Part shown: one piece after another, positions 6,577-14,479 of the stretch | Layout: each line of letters starts with the position of its first letter | How positions within the stretch are numbered: position 1 is the first letter of the stretch | Origin: CAZWVR01 sp964637235 | Lineage (GTDB): Bacteria > Bacteroidota > Bacteroidia > Bacteroidales > S143-33 | Direction of reading: 5' to 3' | DNA: 22,214 nucleotides | NCBI GenBank assembly: GCA_964637235.1 | Contig: CAZWVR010000032.1 | Span: forward strand, 1-22,214 | Program-made: the position numbers and the translations under genes | The notes under the pieces: generated by a model | Databases searched by the model: none | Told to the model about the DNA's origin: nothing | Seen by the model: only the letters and a program-made list of their open reading frames with translations

Positions 6577-7673
6577 TTTTAATTTCGCCGCTGAACTGGG
6601 GCATAGGTCATGCTGCCCGAATAATGACTTTTATAAGAATTTTTCAGAAATATAATGTGCCTTTTATTGTTGCTGCTGATGGAAAAGCTTATTATTTTTT
6701 AAAAAGATACCTCACTGATAATCAAATAGTTATAGCACCAAACCTTATAGTAAAATATCCTAAAAAAGGCAAGTATATGCCGTTAAAAATTTTAATTCAA
6801 ATGCCTAAGTTTATACTTTTTATTTTGAAAAATAAATTATGGCTTAAAAAAATAATAAAAAAATATCAAGTTTCTGTTATTATTTCAGATAATCGTTTTG
6901 GTTTTAATCATCCTTTGGTGTATAATATATTCATAAGCCATCAGCTAAATATTAGAGTACCGGAGAAATATTCATTTGCTAAAAAATTGATTGATATCCT
7001 AAACTGCTATGAGATAAAAAAATATGACGAAGTATGGGTGCCTGATTTTTCTACTCGTGCGCTTTCAGGGGAACTTTCTCTACCTGTATGTAAAAAGATA
7101 GGCATAGTAAGATATATAAATCCGCTTTCTCGTTTTATGTTTTATAGTTCAATTGAGGAAATAGAGCTTCAATGTGATATTTTACTTATCATTTCTGGCG
7201 CAGAACCACAGCGTACAATATTTCAGCAGTTGCTTTTAGAACAAATGCCTACTGATAAAAAGATAGTTCTTTTAAGTGGCAAGCCAGATTTAAGTTATGT
7301 TTACAGAAAGAAAAACATAAAAATTTTTTCACACATAGATGACGATGTTTATATGGCGGCACTTATAAAAAAAGCCAAAATAATAATTGCTCGCGCTGGA
7401 TATTCTACAATTATGGATTTAATAGCGCTGGGAAAAACGGCAATATTAGTACCTACACCGGGACAGACTGAACAGGAATATTTAGCCCGATATTTGCAAG
7501 AAAAACAACTATACATAAGTTTTGAACAGGAAAATTTTTCTTTTTCAGAAGCTATAAAAATATTTAATGCCAAGAAAAATCAATTGCAGAAAAATATTTT
7601 AAAACTTAGAAATTCACTGAAAATAAGTAACTTAGAAAATTTAATTTTAAAAAATTTACTTGTGAAATTATGA
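6573..7673 (+). CDS. MurG-like GT-B glycosyltransferase (family 28 type)
   Basis: This 366-residue cytoplasmic protein has the two-lobed GT-B layout. The N-terminal lobe starts with the glycine-rich acceptor loop ISPLNWGIGHAAR (4-16). The C-terminal lobe has the donor-binding signature ARAGYSTIMDLIALGKTAILVPTPGQTEQEYLA (about residues 272-304; the S-x-x-x-D/E-x-x-x-x-G-x-P-x-I-x-x-P type loop), as in MurG and related UDP-sugar transferases. A hydrophobic, basic patch (about residues 75-100, with runs such as FILFILKNKLWLKK) would let it dock on the inner membrane and act on a lipid-linked acceptor. The sugar and acceptor cannot be read from sequence. The ATG overlaps the helicase stop and its own stop overlaps the next gene, both by 4 bases, so it is the middle gene of a tightly coupled trio. 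Confidence 0.8.
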   Translation: MILISPLNWGIGHAARIMTFIRIFQKYNVPFIVAADGKAYYFLKRYLTDNQIVIAPNLIVKYPKKGKYMPLKILIQMPKFILFILKNKLWLKKIIKKYQVSVIISDNRFGFNHPLVYNIFISHQLNIRVPEKYSFAKKLIDILNCYEIKKYDEVWVPDFSTRALSGELSLPVCKKIGIVRYINPLSRFMFYSSIEEIELQCDILLIISGAEPQRTIFQQLLLEQMPTDKKIVLLSGKPDLSYVYRKKNIKIFSHIDDDVYMAALIKKAKIIIARAGYSTIMDLIALGKTAILVPTPGQTEQEYLARYLQEKQLYISFEQENFSFSEAIKIFNAKKNQLQKNILKLRNSLKISNLENLILKNLLVKL

Positions 7674-9643
7674 AAAAACTTAGAGTGCTTTATTTATTCA
7701 TTTTTGTATTTCTATTTTTTTCAATTTCAGCACAAAATACCGATTTTGCTTCTTTGATAAATAAAAAGATTGGCTATACGTTGCCCAATCGTATGAAAAT
7801 TATTCTTTTGCCCATAGAAAATTTCGGTAATAAGGTATTTACTTCTGTATTTTTTGATATAAAACCTTATAATCAGCGTATTGCAGGTGAACTTTATGCC
7901 ATTAGTATATTAAACTCTATGTACTTAAATAATGGTTTTTTGCTTTATAAAAATATAATTTCGCAGCCAGAGGCTATTGATAGTACTCTCGAATTTATTT
8001 CCCAAATAATTACAAATCCTAATTATTCACAAGCCCGCTTAAATAGATTAAAAGCAAACTATAAATCTTTGTTTATAAACAACTCCATTGATAAACAAAT
8101 AATGCAATTATGCTTGGGTAAAACTAATCCTTATGCACTATTGCCAGATAAAAGTTCCTTAAACAAATTGTCTGCTGACTATCTTAAACAATTACACAAA
8201 AAACTTTTTCAACCTCAAAATATAACTTTAATTATAACAGGAGAATTTAACCCTGATAGTGTTAAAAGACTGATTTATAAGCATTTTGCAAAATTAAGAA
8301 ATACAGATTTTTCGCAATCTATTTATTCGCCAGTTAAAACTTCCTCTCATCAAGTTTTTTTTATAACAGCAGATAAACCTGTATTAAGTTTCTGTTATCC
8401 TTTATATATTCCGTTCGGCAGTAAACTTTATCCTTATTTTTTACTTTCTCAGCCACTTATGAATAAAAATTATCGCAATAATTTCAATATTTCAGAAGCT
8501 TATGTGCAAAAAATGTTTTTAGACTATACTAATGGGATATATCAGGGTTTTTTTAAACTAAAAATTTCAATGAAAAATTATGAGTTTTTAGGCGCTGTTT
8601 CACAGGCAGAGGTAGAATTCCGAAAATTAACGCAACCTTCCCAAAAAGAATTTGAAGCTGCTAAAAAAAATACACTTGTGAATATAAAAAAGCATTTTTC
8701 AGACGGTTTTTTATTAAATATGTGGCTATTTTTGATTAAAAAATTTAATCTCTCTGAAACCTATCCCGATTACCTAATGCAAAAAATTCAGGATATTAGT
8801 TATTATAATTTTTTACGGATGTATTCTAATATTTTTATACCTGATACATCCCGTATTATTATTGCTGGACGCGAAAATGAGGCATTATGTCAGTTATACT
8901 ATTTGGCAAATGAATATAAAGTATCGCTTTTTGATGGAGACTTGCATAAGTATTCTGTTATACAAAAAGGTTTTTCCGCAAAAAAAGTTATTGATGACTA
9001 TATAAATTATGTCCACGCAGATAAAAATTTACGACATATTGTAATATTTTTTGACGCTATCTATTATTTTAAAAATAGCAGAAAAAGCTTAACCCTTAAA
9101 GGCATTATATTAAAACGCACGCCTAATTATTACAGATATAAAACTGTCTTGATTAAAAATAAAGATACTCTGTTGCATTCATTGCAAATTACAGATGGCA
9201 AAAATTGGATAGATAGCAATGCTTTATATTCAAGAAAGCTTTCGCGTAAAGAATTTTTTGCAAAAGTTTATAAATCATATATTTTTCCTGAATTGTATTA
9301 TGACACATTAGGCTATGAAGTGCGCCTCAAATGTGATACGGTTAATTTAAAACGACATATTTTTAAGGTAATGGTCTCCACGCCTCATAATGTCGTTTAT
9401 TACGATTATTACGATATGAATAGAAAATTAAAGTTAAGAACAGAGATAGCAACAGTCGATACTATTGGTAAAGAACATTTCGTGGAAGTTATTGAATATG
9501 ATGACTATAAACCTCTGGGTAAAAATTTACCTATTATGCCCTTTACTATTCGTGAAATTACTGATGATTATAATATAATTCTGAAAATCAGAAATATTGA
9601 TACAGAAATTCATATTCCTAAATACCTATTCAAAATACCTTAA
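7670..9643 (+). CDS. Exported M16 peptidase-like protein without zinc site, fused to a LolA-like C-terminal domain
   Basis: This 657-residue protein has a signal peptide (about 1-21, ending SISA/Q). Residues 35-48 (YTLPNRMKIILLP) match the first strand of M16 zinc peptidases, and about 150-210 (SSLNKLSADYLKQLHKKLF, ITLIITGEFNPDSV) match the second half of an M16 lobe. A second lobe spans about 225-425, with QKEFEAAKKN and the IIIAG strand. The HxxEH zinc motif, expected about 30 residues after the first strand, is missing and that region is shortened, so no peptidase activity is expected. Residues 430-657 resemble the LolA-like domain that follows M16 lobes in other Bacteroidota proteins (IFPELYYDTLGYEVRL, VEVIEYDDYKPL, MPFTIRE). 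A pseudoenzyme partner for an active M16 subunit, or a lipoprotein- or lipid-handling protein, is inferred. It is last in the helicase-glycosyltransferase operon (4-base overlap). Confidence 0.75.
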   Translation: MKKLRVLYLFIFVFLFFSISAQNTDFASLINKKIGYTLPNRMKIILLPIENFGNKVFTSVFFDIKPYNQRIAGELYAISILNSMYLNNGFLLYKNIISQPEAIDSTLEFISQIITNPNYSQARLNRLKANYKSLFINNSIDKQIMQLCLGKTNPYALLPDKSSLNKLSADYLKQLHKKLFQPQNITLIITGEFNPDSVKRLIYKHFAKLRNTDFSQSIYSPVKTSSHQVFFITADKPVLSFCYPLYIPFGSKLYPYFLLSQPLMNKNYRNNFNISEAYVQKMFLDYTNGIYQGFFKLKISMKNYEFLGAVSQAEVEFRKLTQPSQKEFEAAKKNTLVNIKKHFSDGFLLNMWLFLIKKFNLSETYPDYLMQKIQDISYYNFLRMYSNIFIPDTSRIIIAGRENEALCQLYYLANEYKVSLFDGDLHKYSVIQKGFSAKKVIDDYINYVHADKNLRHIVIFFDAIYYFKNSRKSLTLKGIILKRTPNYYRYKTVLIKNKDTLLHSLQITDGKNWIDSNALYSRKLSRKEFFAKVYKSYIFPELYYDTLGYEVRLKCDTVNLKRHIFKVMVSTPHNVVYYDYYDMNRKLKLRTEIATVDTIGKEHFVEVIEYDDYKPLGKNLPIMPFTIREITDDYNIILKIRNIDTEIHIPKYLFKIP

Positions 9644-9676
9644 AGGCAGTTATAGGACAAAAGTTTATAGTTTCTT

Positions 9677-10405
9677 TTAAATATTGAAAGTTTTCAGATA
9701 TATATTTTCTCCGTCAAACATTGCATAGGTAAATAATTTTAACCAATCTCCGAGTATAAGCATTGTTGCCTTTGGGTTTAGTTTTATTTTTTGAGCTACA
9801 TGAATATGACCGATGACAAAATAGTCTATGTTATGTCTCTGAGCATAATTTGCAGCATAATTGACTAATGGTTCTTTTTCAGGGTCAAACTTTGGGGTTT
9901 TAGCACACGATGAATCTGAAAATTTCATAGCTATTTTGAAAGCTGTATCCGGATGTAAAATCCTGCCAAATATCCAGTTAATTATAGGGTTTAGAAAAAT
10001 ATATTTTTTTACCAAGCGATAATTTTTTTCTTTTGGAGATAGCCCATCACCATGTGCTATAAAAAAACGTTTGTTTCTAAGGGTTAGTATTGTAGGTTTT
10101 AAATATACATTGAAATTCAGTTCTTTATGGAAATAATCTTTTAACCATAAATCGTGGTTTCCTGCAAAATAATGTATTTTAATGCCTTTATCACTTAGTT
10201 GTGCTAATTTACCTAAGAAGCGGATAAAATATTTTGGTACGACGTATTTCCATTCGAACCAGAATTCAAAAATATCGCCTAATAGGAATATATCAGTAGC
10301 GTTATTTTCAATGCTTTCTAACCATTTTATTATTTTTTGTTCCCGTTCTCTTGATTTTCTATAATCTGGCATACCTAAATGGAAGTCTGAGGCAAAGTAT
10401 ATCAT
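9677..10405 (-). CDS. lpxH: UDP-2,3-diacylglucosamine diphosphatase-like metallophosphoesterase
   Basis: This 242-residue calcineurin-like phosphoesterase has every metal-binding motif in order: D7-x-H9, GD44 followed by the LpxH-like FEFWFEW (46-52), GNHD (82-85), HGDG (118-121) and GHIH (199-202). LpxH cleaves UDP-2,3-diacylglucosamine to lipid X and UMP on the inner face of the cytoplasmic membrane, an early step of lipid A synthesis. The FEFWFEW segment and the length fit LpxH-type enzymes of Bacteroidota rather than general phosphoesterases. Its ATG overlaps the tilS stop by 4 bases, so it is the last gene of the leftward operon starting at 12388. Its 3' end lies 33 bases from the convergent M16-like gene, with no obvious terminator in between. 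Confidence 0.87.
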   Translation of the reverse strand: MIYFASDFHLGMPDYRKSREREQKIIKWLESIENNATDIFLLGDIFEFWFEWKYVVPKYFIRFLGKLAQLSDKGIKIHYFAGNHDLWLKDYFHKELNFNVYLKPTILTLRNKRFFIAHGDGLSPKEKNYRLVKKYIFLNPIINWIFGRILHPDTAFKIAMKFSDSSCAKTPKFDPEKEPLVNYAANYAQRHNIDYFVIGHIHVAQKIKLNPKATMLILGDWLKLFTYAMFDGENIYLKTFNI

Positions 10406-11757
10406 AACAAAGTGATTATTAGAGCAGTTTGTGTATCAGAAGTAATTTTATATTTATCGTTTATACGATAGCCGACAACCCAGATTATTTCATTATTGCT
10501 TTCTAATAGGAATACTTCTTTTTTTTCGAAATAAGGTAATTTTAGGTCTTTTAAGAAGTCGCTTAATTTTTTTGTACCTTTCATTCCCAGAGGTTGAAAG
10601 CTATCACCTGGGCGATTTTTACGTAGGATTAGTGGAAAAGAGAGTTTGTCATAATCTAAAAATGCCATTGTTGTTTTTTTTTCTATTTCAAATGGCTTGT
10701 TGCGTTTTTGAATTTTTAGTCGTATATATTCATTTTCAGTGATTTTAAATTCCATAGTTCCTTCTTGGTCATCAATATAGAAAATTTTGTCTTTTAAGGT
10801 TTTATGGGGTGCGAGCAGAAGGAAGTTTCTATCTTTTAATAATCTGTAATTTTTGGAGTAAAAAACTTTTCCCGGTTGTGCCTGAGCACTTTTTAGTATA
10901 TTGTCTATTTGGGATATGCTGAAACCATAAGGAGCTAAAAATTCTATAAGAAATGTTTTTGCGAATTTATTTTTTAAGCATTCGGTTTTTATTTTTTTGT
11001 ATTTTTTTTCTTCTGTAATGCACTGATTTTTAAATATTTGATATTGTTCTAAATAGATGTCATAAACTTCTTTAAGATTTTGCATTGTTTCTGTAATGTT
11101 GCGTTTGAATGCAGGATTTATATTTTCAAAAAGAGGTATAATCTGATTTCTGATTTTATTTCTGTGGAAAATATTTTTTTTGTTTGTGGAGTCTTCTACA
11201 AAAGGGAGATTTTGTTTTCTGCAATATTCAATAATTTCATTTTTATAAGCGAAAAGTAATGGTCGTACTATTTTGTTGTTTTTTACAGGTATGCCTAATA
11301 GTCCTTTAATTCCTGTTTTACGGGATAAATTTATCAGAAAAGTTTCGATATTATCATCGGCATTATGGGCTGTTGCGATATAGTCAAAATTGTGTTTTTG
11401 TAGCAGAGAATTAAAAAAGGAATATCTTAATTGACGAGCAGCCATTTCTATTGATATACCGTTTTTTTCTGCAAACTGTTTTGTGTTGCATTGTTTTGAA
11501 AATAAAGGTATTTTATAACGTTCTGAAAGTGTTTTAACGAAATTTTCGTCTCTGAAAGCCTCTTGTCCACGTAATAGGAAATTACAATGTGCAATAGCTA
11601 TATTATATTTACTGCGGTATAATAGATCTAATAATGCCACAGAATCTGCTCCACCGCTTACACCAATCAGTATTTTATCTTTTTTATCAAACAAAGAGTG
11701 GCTATCTATGAAGTTTTGCATTTGTTTTAGTAGATCAGCTGTTTTGTATTTCATCAT
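10402..11757 (-). CDS. tilS: tRNA(Ile)-lysidine synthase
   Basis: TilS attaches lysine to C34 of the tRNA-Ile with CAU anticodon, so that it reads AUA instead of AUG; it is normally essential. The 451-residue protein has the N-type ATP pyrophosphatase P-loop GVSGGADSVALLDLL near residues 33-47, then the HCNFLLRGQEAFRDE and TAHNADDNIETFL segments of the catalytic domain. A helical linker follows, and a C-terminal TilS domain (about 375-451: LRKNRPGDSFQPLGMKGTKKLSDFLKDLK...). Two ATGs in tandem (11757 and 11754) can start it. It overlaps the upstream YgjV-like gene by 20-23 bases and the lpxH start by 4 bases, indicating one transcript. Confidence 0.95.
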   Translation of the reverse strand: MMKYKTADLLKQMQNFIDSHSLFDKKDKILIGVSGGADSVALLDLLYRSKYNIAIAHCNFLLRGQEAFRDENFVKTLSERYKIPLFSKQCNTKQFAEKNGISIEMAARQLRYSFFNSLLQKHNFDYIATAHNADDNIETFLINLSRKTGIKGLLGIPVKNNKIVRPLLFAYKNEIIEYCRKQNLPFVEDSTNKKNIFHRNKIRNQIIPLFENINPAFKRNITETMQNLKEVYDIYLEQYQIFKNQCITEEKKYKKIKTECLKNKFAKTFLIEFLAPYGFSISQIDNILKSAQAQPGKVFYSKNYRLLKDRNFLLLAPHKTLKDKIFYIDDQEGTMEFKITENEYIRLKIQKRNKPFEIEKKTTMAFLDYDKLSFPLILRKNRPGDSFQPLGMKGTKKLSDFLKDLKLPYFEKKEVFLLESNNEIIWVVGYRINDKYKITSDTQTALIITLL

Positions 11758-12388
11758 TGAGTTTTTTTATATCAAGCATATAGCAATTTTTATTGTCTAA
11801 CTGAGCTTTTTTAAAGCCCATTTTTTTTAAATATTTTTCTACGGATTTTGTTTCTGGGAATATTACTATTTTATTATATCCGTCTTGTGCAAATTTTTTT
11901 GAATATTCTTTATAAATAAATCGTCCTACTTTAAAATCTCTATATTGCGGCACAGTGTAATCTAAGGATATTTTAAGAATATGCTCAGAATATTCGCGTC
12001 CCATAACTATTCCGGCGACGTTCATATCACGTAATACAAAAAAAGTATATTTATTTAGATGTGGCTTGTATTCAAAAGAAGGGAAAAATTTTTTTATATC
12101 TGAGTTATAAAATTTCAAAAATTCTTTAAGATAATAATTATTGCCTCTGACTGTAATTGTTCGGAAAAATTCTTTATGGAAATACATTTTTAAAAGATAA
12201 TAAATATCTACGGCAGCAATTAAACTATTTAAAATTCCCACAGGTAAAGCTTTAATAAGAAAACCATAAATAGCGAACATTGTTGCTCCTGCTAAATTTA
12301 ACCATCGCAGAAGCCTTACGGAATTCATCATCATGCCAAGCAAAACTATTACGGAAGCAAAGTATCCTAAAAGTGTGGCAAAATCCAT
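11735..12388 (-). CDS. YgjV-like membrane protein with C-terminal GNAT-like domain
   Basis: This 217-residue protein has two parts. Residues 1-70 hold three hydrophobic segments (LLGYFASVIVLLGMMM, WLNLAGATMFAIYGFLI, LPVGILNSLIAAVDIYYLL) and resemble the YgjV inner-membrane family. From about residue 75 a soluble domain contains FFVLRDMNVAGIVMGRE, a central strand ILKISLDYTVPQYRDFKVG, and an ending YLKKMGFKKAQ. This matches the layout of GNAT acetyltransferases (VAGIV, strand 5, and the closing K-x-M/L-G-F). The acetyl-CoA loop Q/R-x-x-G-x-G/A is not clearly conserved (here around FKVGRFIYKEY), so catalytic activity is uncertain. The gene heads a leftward operon with tilS and lpxH and has a perfect -7 element upstream (12427-12434). 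No specific function is known to me. Confidence 0.7.
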   Translation of the reverse strand: MDFATLLGYFASVIVLLGMMMNSVRLLRWLNLAGATMFAIYGFLIKALPVGILNSLIAAVDIYYLLKMYFHKEFFRTITVRGNNYYLKEFLKFYNSDIKKFFPSFEYKPHLNKYTFFVLRDMNVAGIVMGREYSEHILKISLDYTVPQYRDFKVGRFIYKEYSKKFAQDGYNKIVIFPETKSVEKYLKKMGFKKAQLDNKNCYMLDIKKLNDEIQNS

Positions 12389-12426
12389 TTTTTTTCTGCA
12401 AATAAAATCAGTTTATCGTTAACTAT

Positions 12427-12434
12427 CAAAATTA
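12427..12434 (-). promoter_or_regulatory. -7 promoter element (TAATTTTG) for the ygjV-like/tilS/lpxH operon
   Basis: On the minus strand this is an exact TAnnTTTG match. Transcription would begin near 12420, leaving a leader of about 32 bases before the ATG at 12388. It is the left arm of a 10-bp inverted repeat whose right arm is the -7 element of the divergent crotonase gene. Confidence 0.5.
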
Positions 12435-12458
12435 CTTTTCAAAGTTCTGCTTTTTTTT

Positions 12459-12466
12459 TAATTTTG
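12459..12466 (+). promoter_or_regulatory. -7 promoter element (TAATTTTG) for the crotonase gene; decides its start codon
   Basis: This is an exact TAnnTTTG match. A T-rich stretch, CTTTTC (12435-12440), lies about where the -33 element is expected. Initiation near 12472 would leave the in-frame TTG (12464) and ATG (12467) out of the message, which supports the ATG at 12494 as the true start. Confidence 0.55.
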
Positions 12467-12493
12467 ATGTGTAAAATACAAAAATTTACTACG

Positions 12494-13258
12494 ATGGAAT
12501 TTAATACATTAAAGTACGACCAGAAAGGGAACATTGGGATATTGACCATTAGCCGTCCCAAAGCCCTTAATGCATTAAATGATCAATTTTTTGAGGAATT
12601 TAATTCCTTTTTGGATAATTTACCAGATATACGGGCGTTGATAATTACCGGAGATGGTGAAAAGTCTTTTGTAGCAGGTGCGGATATAGCTCAAATGTCC
12701 ACTTTTGATCAAAAGCAGGGATATGAATTTTCCCGTACAGGACAGGAGGCTTTTTTGCGGCTTGAAAATTTACCTATACCTGTCATTGCAGCTATAAATG
12801 GTTTTGCACTTGGTGGAGGCTTGGAATTAGCAGCTTCTTGTGATATAAGAATTGCAAGCAAAAAAGCAAAACTCGGTCAGCCTGAGGTAAATCTCGGTCT
12901 TATTCCCGGTTATGGAGGTACCCAGCGTTTAGCTCGTCTGATAGGTCTGGGGAGAGCTCTATATATCTTACTTTCCGGAGATATGATAACAGCTGAGCAA
13001 GCATATCAGTGGGGGCTTGTAGAAAAAATTACAGAACCGGAAGATCTTATTCAGGAAGCATTAAAAATTGCACAGACAATAGCTTCGCGTGGTAAGAATG
13101 CAGTAGCTTTGGTTAAAAAAGTCACACGTAAAGGACTGGAAATGTCTCTTGAAGATGGCTTAAAAATGGAAGCAGAAGAATTTGGAAAGTTATTTAATAC
13201 TGAGGAAACAAAAGAAGGTATAAGTGCATTTCTGGAAAAAAGAAAACCTAACTGGTAA
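12494..13258 (+). CDS. Enoyl-CoA hydratase/crotonase
   Basis: This 254-residue crotonase adds water across short-chain enoyl-CoA thioesters, in beta-oxidation or the butyrate/crotonyl-CoA branch. It shows the two oxyanion-hole segments, AGADIAQM (61-68) and GFALGGG (103-109). Both catalytic glutamates of hydratases are present: E111 in GGLELAASCDI and E131 in QPEVNLGLIPGYGGTQRL. The C-terminus (ETKEGISAFLEKRKPNW) is the usual family ending. The presence of both glutamates favours hydratase over isomerase or other superfamily chemistries. The start at 12494 gives the standard length (MEFNTLKYDQ); an ATG at 12467 would add nine untypical residues and lies next to the -7 element. It appears monocistronic: the left neighbour diverges and gldF converges. 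Confidence 0.92.
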   Translation: MEFNTLKYDQKGNIGILTISRPKALNALNDQFFEEFNSFLDNLPDIRALIITGDGEKSFVAGADIAQMSTFDQKQGYEFSRTGQEAFLRLENLPIPVIAAINGFALGGGLELAASCDIRIASKKAKLGQPEVNLGLIPGYGGTQRLARLIGLGRALYILLSGDMITAEQAYQWGLVEKITEPEDLIQEALKIAQTIASRGKNAVALVKKVTRKGLEMSLEDGLKMEAEEFGKLFNTEETKEGISAFLEKRKPNW

Positions 13259-13283
13259 AATTAAGCATAGAGATGTCTTATTT

Positions 13284-13330
13284 GGGGCTGTCTATAAGCT
13301 CAGAATATTTTACTTGTATTAGGCAGCCCC
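13284..13330. terminator. GC-rich hairpin between convergent genes, possible bidirectional terminator
   Basis: GGGGCTGTC (13284-13292) pairs with GGCAGCCCC (13322-13330), 9 bp with one G-T pair, around a 29-base loop. It stands out in AT-rich DNA between the ends of the crotonase gene and gldF. Neither side has a proper T-run, so termination is only a guess. A second small hairpin (GTTGG 13399-13403 / CCAAC 13415-13419) overlaps the gldF stop codon. Confidence 0.4.
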
Positions 13331-13411
13331 TCAAAATAGCTATATATAACAGAAAATACATTTAGTGCTCTCGGTAAGCTTATCGTTTTAATATGTCTGT
13401 TGGGAGCTTAA

Positions 13412-14140
13412 TTACCAACGGCGTTTTTCCAATATCAATTTTGTTAGCATTAAGAATATTGTAATAATACTGAGGAAATAAATTACATCACGGGTATCTA
13501 TTACTCCTCGGCTAATTGAGCGATAGTGATTATCAATTCCCAGATAATCAATTATATAAGCTATATCGCCCCATAGTTTTAATTGACTAATGTATTCAAA
13601 GCCAATAAAGAAGAAAAACATCAAAAGTATGCCTATAATAAAAGCTACTACCTGATTAGATGTAAGTGATGAGGAGAAGAGCCCTATTGCTACGTAAACT
13701 GCTGCTAAGAAAAATAAGCCTATATACGAGCCGAAAGTCCCGCCCAGATCCATTGCTCTATGACTTAGAAAGTATTGTACACTAATAAAATATACCAAAG
13801 TCGGTAATAAGGCGAAAATTACTAATATTAGACCGGATATATATTTGGCTATAACTATTTGAAAGTCTGTTAAAGGTTTAGTTAATAAAGTTTCCAAAGT
13901 GCCTATGCGTTTCTCTTCGGCAAAGAGACGCATTGTAATTGCAGGAACCAAAAATAAAAATACCCATGGTGCTATGTAAAATAGTGTATCAATGGTTGCA
14001 AATCCACTGTCTAAGATATTATTTTCTCCGGGGAATACCCACATAAAAAGCCCTATTATTATTAAAAAAACAATTATGACAATATAGCCAGTTAAAGAGC
14101 TCAAAAAACTTGCTATTTCCTTTTTTAATAAAGACCACAT
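13412..14140 (-). CDS. gldF: Gliding motility-associated ABC transporter permease GldF
   Basis: This 242-residue ABC-2-type permease has about six hydrophobic segments. Its opening MWSLLKKEIASFLSSLTGYIVIIVF and the following FPGENNILDSGFATIDTLF segment are characteristic of GldF. The cytoplasmic-loop RLFAEEKRIGTLETLLTKPLTDFQIVIAKY motif, shared by ABC-2 permeases such as NosY, is intact. GldF works with GldG and the ATPase GldA in gliding Bacteroidota and is also retained in non-gliding members; its substrate is unknown. gldG normally follows gldF directly, but here gldF ends against the convergent crotonase gene, so gldG must be elsewhere or absent. A perfect -7 element lies about 22 bases upstream, and the tRNA pair lies just further upstream in the same direction. 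Confidence 0.87.
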   Translation of the reverse strand: MWSLLKKEIASFLSSLTGYIVIIVFLIIIGLFMWVFPGENNILDSGFATIDTLFYIAPWVFLFLVPAITMRLFAEEKRIGTLETLLTKPLTDFQIVIAKYISGLILVIFALLPTLVYFISVQYFLSHRAMDLGGTFGSYIGLFFLAAVYVAIGLFSSSLTSNQVVAFIIGILLMFFFFIGFEYISQLKLWGDIAYIIDYLGIDNHYRSISRGVIDTRDVIYFLSIITIFLMLTKLILEKRRW

Positions 14141-14161
14141 TTTTATTATTTTAATGCTTTA

Positions 14162-14169
14162 CAAAAATA
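14162..14169 (-). promoter_or_regulatory. -7 promoter element (TATTTTTG) for gldF
   Basis: On the minus strand this is an exact TAnnTTTG match. It predicts initiation near 14156 and a leader of about 15 bases. A T-rich block at the -33 position (minus strand of 14183-14190) lacks the final G. Confidence 0.5.
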
Positions 14170-14281
14170 TAAAAATCTAATGGAAAAAAATGGTGAATAA
14201 AAAAATTACAGAAAAATTGACGGATTTTTTGAAGCTTTAAAAGGGAGATTATAAGCAGAAAGGTTATGATGAATAAGTTAG

Positions 14282-14355
14282 TCGGGGTGGCAGGACTCGA
14301 ACCTGCGACCCCCTGCTCCCAAAGCAGGTGCGCTAACCATCTGCGCTACACCCCG
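14282..14355 (-). tRNA. tRNA-Pro (anticodon TGG)
   Basis: On the minus strand a 74-base cloverleaf can be folded: acceptor CGGGGTG (14349-14355) pairs with CACCCCG (14283-14289), discriminator A at 14282. The anticodon arm is CCTGC-TTTGGGA-GCAGG with anticodon TGG, and the T arm is GCAGG-TTCGAGT-CCTGC. CCA is not encoded. It lies 13 bases downstream of tRNA-Ser and probably shares its transcript. Confidence 0.95.
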
Positions 14356-14367
14356 TCTTTTTATACT

Positions 14368-14457
<90 letters not shown>

Positions 14458-14479
14458 CTCAGGGTCGACTGAACTGGGA

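Noticed and set aside
9644..9676. Terminator between the M16-like gene and lpxH
   Set aside because: The 33-base convergent gap has no inverted repeat of useful length.
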